In this document: positions 7,285-13,797 of the stretch, one piece after another
How positions within the stretch are numbered: the stretch's first letter is position 1
Layout: each line of letters opens with the position of its first letter
Assembly: GCA_023417735.1 (NCBI GenBank)
Contig: JAEZEK010000457.1
Span: 1 to 14,617 of the forward strand
Length of the DNA stretch: 14,617 nucleotides
Direction of reading: 5' to 3'
From: Pseudomonadota bacterium
GTDB taxonomy: Bacteria; Pseudomonadota; Alphaproteobacteria; Rhizobiales; Afifellaceae
The notes under the pieces: generated by a model
The model's input: the letters and a program-made list of their open reading frames with translations, nothing else
The model's database searches: none
Told to the model about the DNA's origin: nothing
Translations under genes and position numbers: made by a program

Positions 7285-8043
7285 ATGATCACCGATTCCT
7301 GGTTCTATCTCTTCGCCATTCCGGCGGTGGTCCTCGTCGGCTTCGGCAAGGGGAGCTTCGGCGGCGCCGCCGCGATCTTCGGCGTGCCGCTGATGTCCTT
7401 CGCCATTTCGCCGGTCCAGGCGGCGGCGATCATGCTGCCGGTGCTCCTCGCGATGGACGTGATCGGCCTCTATGCGTGGCGCGGGACGTTCGATCCGAAG
7501 AGCCTCTGGATCCTGCTGCCCTCGGCCTGCATCGGCGTTGCGGCCGGATGGCTCCTTGCCAGCACCGCGAACGACGACCTGGTCCGCCTGGTGGTCGGGC
7601 TGGTCGCCTTCTCCTTCGCGGTGAACCACTGGATCGGCCCGGTCCGCAACACGGCGCCGCGCGGGCACAACGTGGTGAAGGGCTGGATCTGCGGCGCGCT
7701 TTCCGGCTTCACCAGCTTCGTCAGCCATGCCGGAGGGCCGATCTACCAGCTCTACACGGTCCCGCTCCGGCAGGAGCCGGGTATCTATGTGGGCACCGCG
7801 ATCATCTTCTTCGCGGCGGTCAATCTCGCGAAGGTGCCGCCCTATCTGCTGCTCGGCCAGTTCTCGGCGGAGAACCTCGTCACCGCGGCCGTGCTGACGC
7901 CGCCGGCGCTCGCGGCGACCTATGCCGGCGCGAAGGTGGCGCGGTGGATGAACGCCGAGCTCTTCTACCGCATCATCTACATCCTGATCTTCCTGGTCTC
8001 GCTGAAGCTCCTCTGGGACGGAGCGGTCGGCCTGTTCGGCTGA
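7285..8043 (+). CDS. TauE/SafE (DUF81) family membrane transporter
   Basis: The 252-aa inner-membrane protein has about seven or eight hydrophobic segments. It carries the two family half-repeats: GFGKGSFGGAAAIFGVPLM (19-37) near the N-terminus and SGFTSFVSHAGGPIYQLY (140-157) in the second half, each a Gly-rich entry helix. The family exports or imports sulfite, sulfoacetate and other organic anions; the substrate cannot be told from sequence. There is no sulfur-metabolism gene next to it. It starts 13 nt after zapA with no clear Shine-Dalgarno sequence (the gap is CCAGCCCCGCCCG), so it may depend on translation of zapA. The function of being joined to a division gene is not evident. Confidence 0.87.
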   Translation: MITDSWFYLFAIPAVVLVGFGKGSFGGAAAIFGVPLMSFAISPVQAAAIMLPVLLAMDVIGLYAWRGTFDPKSLWILLPSACIGVAAGWLLASTANDDLVRLVVGLVAFSFAVNHWIGPVRNTAPRGHNVVKGWICGALSGFTSFVSHAGGPIYQLYTVPLRQEPGIYVGTAIIFFAAVNLAKVPPYLLLGQFSAENLVTAAVLTPPALAATYAGAKVARWMNAELFYRIIYILIFLVSLKLLWDGAVGLFG

Positions 8044-8048
8044 ACACG

Positions 8049-8077
8049 CGCCGCCGCAGGGCCGTTGCGCGGCGGCG
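8049..8077 (+). terminator. GC-rich hairpin after the TauE-type gene
   Basis: CGCCGCCGC (8049-8057) and GCGGCGGCG (8069-8077) can form a 9-bp stem with an 11-nt loop, 6 nt past the stop. Only GGCCATTGCT follows, without a real T tract. It may mark the end of the transcript from the DUF4164-like gene. Confidence 0.35.
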
Positions 8078-8136
8078 GCGGCCATTGCTAGCGTGACGCA
8101 CGCGGCGCGCATGCGGCCATCGGGGAGGGAAGGGCG

Positions 8137-9786
8137 ATGCCGGACCAAGTCTCGCCTTACGACGTCGGCCTGGACCGCACGCCGGCCAACTACCAGCCGC
8201 TCACGCCGCTGAGCTTTCTGGAGCGGGCCGCGAGCGTCTTTCCCGATCATGTGGCGATCGTCCACGGGGCGCAGCGGATTTCCTACGCGGAGTTCCACGG
8301 CCGCGCCTTGCGGCTCGCCTCGGCGCTGTCGCGGCGCGGAATCGGCCGCCGCGATACGGTCTCCGTCATGCTCTCCAACACGCCGGCCATGCTCGACGCC
8401 CATTACGGTGTGCCGATGACGGGCGCCGTGCTCCACTCGATCAACACGCGGCTGGATGCGGCGGCGATCGCCTTCCAGCTCGACCATGCGGGTTCGAAGC
8501 TCGTCATCGTCGACCGCGAGTTCGCCGACGTCATGCGGGCGGCGCTCGCCATTGCGGCGGTGCGCCCGGTCGTCGTCGATTTCGACGACCCGGAGTTTCC
8601 GGCGGACGCCCCGGTCCCGAAGGCCGATCCCGTCGGCGATCTCGACTACGCCGCGCTGCTGGAAGAAGGCGACCCCGGCTTCGCCTGGTCGTTGCCGGAG
8701 GACGAGTGGGACGCCATCGCGCTCAACTACACGTCAGGAACCACGGGCAACCCGAAGGGGGTCGTCTACCACCACCGGGGCGCCGCGCTGATGTGCTATG
8801 CGAACGCGCTCGCCGGCAGCATGGCAAAGCATCCCGTCTATCTCTGGACGCTGCCGATGTTCCACTGCAACGGCTGGTGCTTCCCCTGGACGCTTTCCGC
8901 GCTCGCCGGCACCCATGTCTGCCTGCGATGGGTGCGGGCGGGCGCGATGTACGACGCGATCGCCGATCACGGCGTGACGCACCTTTGCGGCGCCCCCATC
9001 GTCATGTCGACGCTCCTTAACGCACCTGAGGCGGAGCGCCGGAGCTTCTCGCAGACGGTGACCTTCATGACGGCGGCCGCGCCGCCGCCCGAAGCCGTGC
9101 TCGCCGGAATGGCCGAGGCGGGCTTCGCCGTGACGCATCTCTACGGGCTCACGGAGACGTACGGGCCGGCGGTGGTGAACGAATGGAAGGTGGATTGGGA
9201 CCGCCTGCCCGGGCCGGAGCGGGCTGCGCGCAAGGCGCGTCAGGGCGTCCGCTACACCGCGCTCGAGGCGCTCTCGGTCCGCGATCCGGATACGCTCGAT
9301 CCGGTGCCGGCGGACGGCGAGACGATCGGCGAGGTCATGTTCCGCGGGAACATCGTCATGAAGGGCTATCTCAAGAACCGGCCTGCGACGGAAGAGGCGC
9401 TCGCCGGCGGCTGGTTCCATTCCGGCGATCTCGGCGTCATGCATCCGGACGGCTACATCCAGCTCAAGGACCGCGCCAAGGACATCATCATCTCGGGCGG
9501 CGAGAACATCTCCTCGATCGAGGTCGAGGATGCGCTCTACAAGCATCCCGCCGTCGCCGCGGTCGCCGTCGTCGCCAAGCCGGACGAGCGCTGGGGCGAG
9601 ACGCCGTGCGCCTTCGTCGAGCTGAAGCCCGGACGGAGCGCGACCGCGGAGGAGCTCGTGGCCTTCGCGCGCGAGCGGCTGGCGCACTACAAGTGCCCGC
9701 GCCACGTCGTCTTTGCGGAGATCCCGAAGACCTCCACCGGCAAGATCCAGAAGTTCAGGCTGCGCGAGGCTGCCCGGGACGTCTGA
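8137..9786 (+). CDS. AMP-forming acyl-CoA synthetase (AMP-binding family)
   Basis: The 549-aa protein belongs to the adenylate-forming ligases, which make an acyl-AMP from a carboxylic acid and ATP and then the CoA thioester. Motifs in order: P-loop YTSGTTGNPKG (198-208), MFHCNGWCFPW (241-251), YGLTETYGP (336-344), GWFHSGDLG (425-433), KDIIISGGENIS (448-459) and the adenylation lysine K536 in TGKIQKF. The N-terminus (GLDRTPANYQPLTPLSFLERAA) resembles the subfamily holding plant AAE/BZO1-type enzymes and bacterial methylthiopropionate-CoA ligases (DmdB); medium-chain or aromatic acids are therefore more likely than long-chain ones, but the substrate is not determined. The start has GGGAGGGAAGGG just upstream. 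It appears monocistronic and ends 4 nt from the convergent marC. Confidence 0.92.
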   Translation: MPDQVSPYDVGLDRTPANYQPLTPLSFLERAASVFPDHVAIVHGAQRISYAEFHGRALRLASALSRRGIGRRDTVSVMLSNTPAMLDAHYGVPMTGAVLHSINTRLDAAAIAFQLDHAGSKLVIVDREFADVMRAALAIAAVRPVVVDFDDPEFPADAPVPKADPVGDLDYAALLEEGDPGFAWSLPEDEWDAIALNYTSGTTGNPKGVVYHHRGAALMCYANALAGSMAKHPVYLWTLPMFHCNGWCFPWTLSALAGTHVCLRWVRAGAMYDAIADHGVTHLCGAPIVMSTLLNAPEAERRSFSQTVTFMTAAAPPPEAVLAGMAEAGFAVTHLYGLTETYGPAVVNEWKVDWDRLPGPERAARKARQGVRYTALEALSVRDPDTLDPVPADGETIGEVMFRGNIVMKGYLKNRPATEEALAGGWFHSGDLGVMHPDGYIQLKDRAKDIIISGGENISSIEVEDALYKHPAVAAVAVVAKPDERWGETPCAFVELKPGRSATAEELVAFARERLAHYKCPRHVVFAEIPKTSTGKIQKFRLREAARDV

Positions 9787-9790
9787 GCGG

Positions 9791-10405
9791 TCAGCCGAGG
9801 CCGAACCGGCTTTCGATTCCGGTTATGATCGTGGAGACGGCGAGGGCGGAGAGGATGAGCCCCATCACGCGGCTGACGATCGCCGCGCCCGCATTGCCGA
9901 TCAGGCGCTGGATCGGGCCGGCGGCGAGCATGAGCGCCAGCGTGAGCGACAGGACGATCAGCACGATGATCGCGGTGGTGACCTGGTCCATCACGGGATG
10001 CGTGCGATTGTCGGTGAGGACGACGACCGACAGCATCGCTCCCGGTCCCGCAATGGACGGGATCGCGAGCGGATAGACCGCGAGCTCGACGTCCGATCTC
10101 GGGATCGCCTCCGTCTCCGTCTCCTGCTTGGCATGGCCGAAGATCATCGAAAGCGCGAAGAGGAAGAGGATGATGCCGCCGGCGATCTGGAAGTCGGCGA
10201 GCTCGATCCCGATCGCGTCGAGCACCAGCTGCCCGACGACCAGGAACCCGATCAGCACCCCGGCCGCGACGAGGGTCGCCTTGATCGCGACGGACCGGCG
10301 CTTCTCGGGCGCCAGGAGCGCCGTGACCGCGAGATAGACCGGGACCGTGCCGATCGGATCCACGACCGTGAACACGGTCGCGAACTCCTGGATGAGTTCT
10401 TCCAT
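9791..10405 (-). CDS. MarC family integral membrane protein
   Basis: The 204-aa inner-membrane protein has about six hydrophobic helices, matching the MarC family. Visible signatures are FATVFTVVDPIGTVPVYLAV near the N-terminus (second helix rich in Pro/Gly), FQIAGGIILFLFALSM and the central PLAIPSIAGPGAMLSVVVL, typical of MarC. Its function is not established; MarC was once linked to multiple antibiotic resistance but that role was withdrawn. I use the ATG at 10405. Two in-frame TTG codons (10414 and 10435) are alternatives: GGAGG lies 5 nt before the TTG at 10414 and 14 nt before the ATG, so the 207-aa version is quite possible. It is convergent with the acyl-CoA synthetase and separated upstream from a DUF465 gene by a terminator. 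Confidence 0.85.
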   Translation of the reverse strand: MEELIQEFATVFTVVDPIGTVPVYLAVTALLAPEKRRSVAIKATLVAAGVLIGFLVVGQLVLDAIGIELADFQIAGGIILFLFALSMIFGHAKQETETEAIPRSDVELAVYPLAIPSIAGPGAMLSVVVLTDNRTHPVMDQVTTAIIVLIVLSLTLALMLAAGPIQRLIGNAGAAIVSRVMGLILSALAVSTIITGIESRFGLG

Positions 10406-10478
10406 GGTTTCCAATGCAGCCTCCGTCCGGCGCAATTTCGCGACGAATGCTGAAGGAAGCGGAAACCGGCCATGAAAA

Positions 10479-10499
10479 AGGGCGCCGCAAGGGCGCCCT
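10479..10499 (-). terminator. Intrinsic terminator of the minus-strand DUF465 gene
   Basis: A perfect 8-bp stem, AGGGCGCC / GGCGCCCT, with a 5-nt loop is followed on the minus strand by a run of T (the stem-closing T plus TTTT, then CATGG). It lies 23 nt past the stop of the gene at 10523-10702 and ahead of marC, so the two are separate transcripts. This is the clearest terminator in the window. Confidence 0.82.
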
Positions 10500-10522
10500 G
10501 GAGGACTGACTGGTCCCGCGTC

Positions 10523-10702
10523 TCAGTGGACGGACTGGGACTGCTTCAAACGCGCGATCTCATCCTTGATATGCAGCTTACGTCGCTTCAGGGTGGCGAT
10601 CTCCATCTCGTCATTGCCGGGATGGGCCTGCGCTTCCGCGATCTCTCGCTTCAGCGACTGGTGACGCCGTTCGAGCTCTGCAAGATGCGATTCGACGGAC
10701 AT
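10523..10702 (-). CDS. Small DUF465 (YdcH-like) protein
   Basis: The 59-aa protein is highly charged and helical: SHLAELERRHQSLKREIAEA, a short turn (HPGNDEM), then IATLKRRKLHIKDEIARLK. This two-helix pattern with the LKRRKLxxKDEI signature is that of the DUF465/YdcH family, whose function is unknown. The start is the ATG at 10702, with AAGGAGG about 6 nt upstream; the frame stays open further but without such support. It is transcribed alone, ending at the terminator at 10479-10499, and is divergent from a second DUF465 gene. The 215 nt between the two (10703-10917) must hold both promoters; I see only a weak TATGAT (10887-10892) for the plus-strand gene and a short GGTT/AACC-type inverted repeat near 10764-10781. 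Confidence 0.85.
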   Translation of the reverse strand: MSVESHLAELERRHQSLKREIAEAQAHPGNDEMEIATLKRRKLHIKDEIARLKQSQSVH

Positions 10703-10917
10703 TCGCGCCTCCTTGGTCGGTGCCAACGTGAAGAGCATGACATAAAGAGGTGCCCCTGTCGAAGGTTGCCGCAAGGGAACCTCTGCGGCCGGCCCGCCTT
10801 CGCGGCGCCGATCGCGACGGGACGATGACAGCGGAGTTTGGTCGAAACGCGGCGGGGCTCATGTTCCGGTCGGGCCATGCGCATGGTATGATCGCGGCCG
10901 TTCAGCAGGGGCCCGGA

Positions 10918-11142
10918 ATGACCGATCAGGACGGCGTGATCCGCGCGGCGGACTTCGCGATCAGAGCCGAGCTGGCGCAGTTGCGGCAGGAGCATCGCGA
11001 CCTCGACTCCGCCATCGACGCGCTCCAGGACCAGCCGCGCCTCGACAATCTCCAGATCCAGCGCCTGAAGAAGCGGAAGCTTCTCCTGAAGGACAAGATT
11101 TCCTCGCTCGAGGACAAGCTCCTGCCCGACATCATCGCGTGA
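10918..11142 (+). CDS. Second small DUF465 (YdcH-like) protein
   Basis: The 74-aa protein carries the same helical pattern as its divergent neighbour: [20 protein letters not shown] (residues 18-37), a turn QDQPRLDN, then [20 protein letters not shown] (43-62) and the end LLPDIIA seen in many DUF465 members. Function is unknown; the family is small, cytosolic and probably self-associating. I chose the ATG at 10918 for family-like length, with AGGGG 5 nt in front; in-frame ATGs at 10888 and upstream would only add low-complexity residues. It precedes purE by 79 nt on the same strand, separated by a small palindrome that may belong to the purE promoter. Confidence 0.85.
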   Translation: MTDQDGVIRAADFAIRAELAQLRQEHRDLDSAIDALQDQPRLDNLQIQRLKKRKLLLKDKISSLEDKLLPDIIA

Positions 11143-11163
11143 GGCCTTTGCGGCGCTCCGGCG

Positions 11164-11193
11164 GTTGCCGGAACGGCAACGCTCCGTTATGCG
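11164..11193 (+). promoter_or_regulatory. Candidate purE promoter with overlapping palindrome
   Basis: TTGCCG (11165-11170), a 17-nt spacer and TATGCG (11188-11193) would start transcription near 11200, shortly before the purE ribosome binding site. The -35 box lies in a perfect palindrome, GTTGCCG-GAA-CGGCAAC (11164-11180), which could be an operator or, read as RNA, a small hairpin after the DUF465 gene. It has no T tract. Confidence 0.4.
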
Positions 11194-11206
11194 GGCGGTT
11201 TCCTCC

Positions 11207-11213
11207 GAAGGAG
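11207..11213 (+). promoter_or_regulatory. Ribosome binding site deciding the purE TTG start
   Basis: GAAGGAG lies 8 nt before TTG 11222. No in-frame ATG follows it before the conserved VMGSQSD segment; the upstream ATG at 11189 falls within the putative -10 box. Confidence 0.6.
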
Positions 11214-11221
11214 CGAGCGCC

Positions 11222-11728
11222 TTGAAGGTCGGGTCGGGTCCTGCGCCGGTCGCCATCGTCATGGGAAGCCAGTCGGACTGGCCCACCATGCGCCATGCCG
11301 CCGAACGGCTGGACGATCTCGGCGTGGCTTACGAGGCGCGGATCGTTTCGGCCCACCGCACCCCCGAGCGCCTCTACGCGTTCGCCAAGGCTGCTCGCGC
11401 AGAAGGCCGCAAGGTGATAATTGCCGGTGCGGGCGGGGCAGCGCACCTGCCGGGCATGATCGCGGCAATGACCACGCTGCCCGTCCTCGGCGTGCCGGTG
11501 TAATCGAAGGCGCTGAGGGGCCAGGACAGCCTCCTCTCGATCGTCCAGATGCCGGCCGGGGTGCCGGTGGGCACGCTCGCGATCGGCGCCGCGGGCGCCG
11601 CGAATGCGGGGCTCCTGGCCGCTTCCATCCTCGCGCTCGCGGACGAGGGGTTGGCCGAGCGGCTGGAGCGCTGGCGCGCGGCCCGGACCGCTGAAGTGGC
11701 GGAGCACCCGGCCGATGCCGTCGAGTGA
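11222..11728 (+). pseudogene. purE: 5-(carboxyamino)imidazole ribonucleotide mutase, interrupted by an in-frame TAA
   Basis: PurE converts N5-CAIR to CAIR in purine synthesis, following PurK. From TTG 11222 the frame gives 93 aa with [11 protein letters not shown] (13-23), SAHRTPER (43-50; H45 catalytic) and [12 protein letters not shown] (68-79), ending at LGVPV. Codon 94 is TAA (11501-11503), where relatives have Glu or Gln. The same frame then continues with [17 protein letters not shown] and [10 protein letters not shown] to TGA 11728, adding 74 residues for a normal total of 168. Nothing else is damaged and no frameshift is needed. The visible part alone lacks half the fold and the oligomer contacts, so it should be inactive if TAA is read as stop. 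Possible causes are a base error, a recent nonsense mutation, or readthrough. The final TGA overlaps purK by 14 nt. The GSQSD-type sequence and the adjacent purK mark it as class I. Confidence 0.85.
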
Positions 11729-12815
11729 ATCGCCGGGCGCGCTGCCGCCGGGCTCCACGATCGGCATTCTGGGCGGCGGCCAGCTCGGCCGCATGCTGGC
11801 GCTTGCAGCCGCCCGGCTCGGGCTGCGCACGCATGTCTATTGCCCGGACGCGGAGAGCCCGGCCTTCGACGTTTCGGCCGAGCACACGCGAGCTGCCTAT
11901 GACGACGCCGCCGCGCTCGATACCTTCGCTTCCGCCGTCGACGTCGTCACCTACGAGTTCGAGAACGTCCCCGTCGCCGCCGCCGAGCGCCTGGCGGCGA
12001 GGGTCCCGGTGCGGCCGGGGGCCCGCGCGCTCGCGGTCGCCCAGGACAGGCTGGACGAGAAGCGGTTCCTGTCCGACGCGGGCATCCCGGTGGCGCCCTA
12101 CGCGGCGGTCGACGACGGGACGGGCCTCGATGCGGCCGTGGCGGCGCTCGGCCTGCCTGCGGTCCTGAAGACGCGCCGCTTCGGCTATGACGGCAAAGGC
12201 CAGGCGGCGATCAGGACCGATGCCGACACTGCGGCCGCCTTCGCGGCGATCGGCGGCGCGCCGGCGGTGCTGGAAGGCTTCGTCCGCTTCGCGCGCGAGG
12301 TGTCCGTGATCGCCGCCCGCGGGCTGGACGGCCGGATGGCGAGCTACGACCTCGTCGAGAACGTCCACCGGGACCACATCCTGCACACGTCCACCGTGCC
12401 GGCACGGGTGCGGTCCGAGACCGGGGCCGAAGCGCCGGCGATCGCGGAGCGCATCCTCTCTGCGCTCGACTATGTGGGCGTGATCGGGATCGAGTTCTTC
12501 GTCTTGGAGGATGACGGGCGCGAACGCCTCCTCGTCAACGAGCTCGCGCCCCGGGTCCACAATTCCGGCCACTGGACGGAGGATGCCTGCGCCGTCTCGC
12601 AGTTCGAGAACCATGTCCGCGCGGTTGCGGGCTGGCCGCTCGGGCCCACGGCGCGGCACGCCGACGTCGTCATGACGAACCTGATCGGCACAGAGGCCGC
12701 CGAATGGCTCGCGCTCGCCGCCGATCCCGATGCGCGGCTGCATCTCTACGGCAAGCGGGCAATCCGCCCGGGGCGGAAGATGGGCCACGTCAACCGGCTC
12801 GCCCGCCGCGCCTGA
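11715..12815 (+). CDS. purK: 5-(carboxyamino)imidazole ribonucleotide synthase
   Basis: The 366-aa ATP-grasp enzyme carboxylates AIR to N5-CAIR using ATP and bicarbonate; PurE uses the product. Motifs: [11 protein letters not shown] (17-27) in the N-domain, YEFENVP (80-86), [12 protein letters not shown] (152-163) of the ATP-grasp fold, [14 protein letters not shown] (275-288) with metal-binding Glu/Asn and substrate contacts, and YGK plus [10 protein letters not shown] (345-360) at the C-terminus. The reading frame is intact. The ATG at 11715 lies inside the purE coding frame (14-nt overlap), with GGAG 10 nt upstream, so translation is normally coupled to purE. The premature TAA in purE leaves about 210 nt untranslated before this start, which could lower purK expression. 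Confidence 0.95.
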   Translation: MPSSESPGALPPGSTIGILGGGQLGRMLALAAARLGLRTHVYCPDAESPAFDVSAEHTRAAYDDAAALDTFASAVDVVTYEFENVPVAAAERLAARVPVRPGARALAVAQDRLDEKRFLSDAGIPVAPYAAVDDGTGLDAAVAALGLPAVLKTRRFGYDGKGQAAIRTDADTAAAFAAIGGAPAVLEGFVRFAREVSVIAARGLDGRMASYDLVENVHRDHILHTSTVPARVRSETGAEAPAIAERILSALDYVGVIGIEFFVLEDDGRERLLVNELAPRVHNSGHWTEDACAVSQFENHVRAVAGWPLGPTARHADVVMTNLIGTEAAEWLALAADPDARLHLYGKRAIRPGRKMGHVNRLARRA

Positions 12816-12959
12816 GCCTTGCCTCCGCCGGGGAAGTATGGTGCAAGGCGCGGGCCTCCGCCCGGCGCGGCGCCCAGGCGACAGCAGCACCAACAAGCCC
12901 GGCTCGGCCGGCGCGCGGCGATCGGCCCGCGCCTGAGATCCGGGTGCAAGGCTCCCGAC

Positions 12960-13745
12960 ATGGCTCGCACCGCAATCCTCAACGTCATGGTCCGCGCCGC
13001 CACGAAGGCGGGCCGCGTGCTCTCGCGCGACTTCGGCGAGGTCGAGCAGCTGCAGGTTTCGCGCAAGGGCCCGGCCGATTTCGTCACCGCGGCCGACCGG
13101 CGTGCGGAGGAGATCATCCGGGCCGAGCTCGCGCACGCGCGGCCGGACTACAGCTTTCTGATGGAGGAGGCCGGCGAGACGATCGGCTCCGACCCGCAGC
13201 ACCGCTGGATCGTGGACCCGCTCGACGGCACCACGAACTTCCTCCACGGCATTCCGCTCTTCGCGATCTCCATCGCGCTCGAGCGGCAGGGCCGCATTCA
13301 GGCTGCGGTCGTTTACAACCCTGCCACGGACGAGCTCTTCACGGCCGAGCGCGGCGCGGGGGCCTTCGTCAACGACCGGCGCATCCGCGTTGCCGCGCGC
13401 ATGCAGCTCGCCGAAGCGGTGCTCTGCACCGGAATTCCGCATCTCGGCCGCGGCGACCACGGACGGTTCCTTCGCGAGCTCGCCACGCTCATGCCGATGG
13501 TCGCGGGCGTTCGGCGCACGGGCTCGGCCGCGCTCGACCTCGCCTGGCTCGCCGCCGGCCGGTTCGACGGGTTCTGGGAGCGCGACCTGTCGCCCTGGGA
13601 CATGGCGGCCGGCATCCTGCTCATTCGCGAGGCGGGCGGCTATGCGAGCGATTTCCGCGGCGGCGACGCCATGCTGGAGAAGGGCGAGATCGTCGCCGGC
13701 AACGAGCTGATCCACCGCCAGCTTCTGGCAACGCTCAAGGGCTGA
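12960..13745 (+). CDS. suhB: Inositol monophosphatase family protein (SuhB-like)
   Basis: The 261-aa protein belongs to the Mg-dependent, Li-sensitive phosphatases. Metal ligands are visible: E69/E70 in FLMEEAGE, D86 and D89 in WIVDPLDGTTNFLHGIP (83-99), and D214 in LSPWDMAAG (210-218). RKGPADFVTAAD (35-46) is the usual N-terminal signature and GNEL (247-250) the C-terminal one. The substrate may be inositol-1-phosphate or another sugar phosphate; SuhB of enterobacteria also acts in rRNA transcription antitermination, which cannot be judged here. I chose the ATG at 12960, with AAGG about 8 nt before it; the frame stays open 141 nt upstream but that part is low complexity. The 144-nt gap after purK (12816-12959) shows no convincing promoter or terminator. 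Confidence 0.93.
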   Translation: MARTAILNVMVRAATKAGRVLSRDFGEVEQLQVSRKGPADFVTAADRRAEEIIRAELAHARPDYSFLMEEAGETIGSDPQHRWIVDPLDGTTNFLHGIPLFAISIALERQGRIQAAVVYNPATDELFTAERGAGAFVNDRRIRVAARMQLAEAVLCTGIPHLGRGDHGRFLRELATLMPMVAGVRRTGSAALDLAWLAAGRFDGFWERDLSPWDMAAGILLIREAGGYASDFRGGDAMLEKGEIVAGNELIHRQLLATLKG

Positions 13746-13756
13746 GCCGTTTCGTC

Positions 13757-13785
13757 TTTCGCTGCTGCGGCAAAACACTTACATA
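13757..13785 (+). promoter_or_regulatory. Weak candidate promoter before the ExbB/MotA-type gene
   Basis: The stretch 13742-13797 is visibly richer in A and T than its surroundings. TTTCGC (13757-13762), a 17-nt spacer and TACATA (13780-13785) lie shortly before the gene start. The -35 box is poor. Confidence 0.3.
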
Positions 13786-13797
13786 TCGAGCGGTCCA

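Noticed and set aside
11501..11503. Programmed selenocysteine or pyrrolysine insertion at the purE stop
   Set aside because: Those systems use TGA and TAG respectively, not TAA, and the family residue here is Glu or Gln.
11504..11728. Reading purE as two separate genes
   Set aside because: No in-frame ATG or GTG with a ribosome site lies at the start of the second half, and PurE is a single compact domain. An interrupted single gene is the simpler reading.
11259..13778. Very long open frame (about 839 codons) on the minus strand opposite purE, purK and suhB
   Set aside because: It is antisense to three well-recognised genes, has no recognisable domain and is rich in Arg/Gly/Pro, as expected for a shadow frame in GC-rich DNA where stops are rare.
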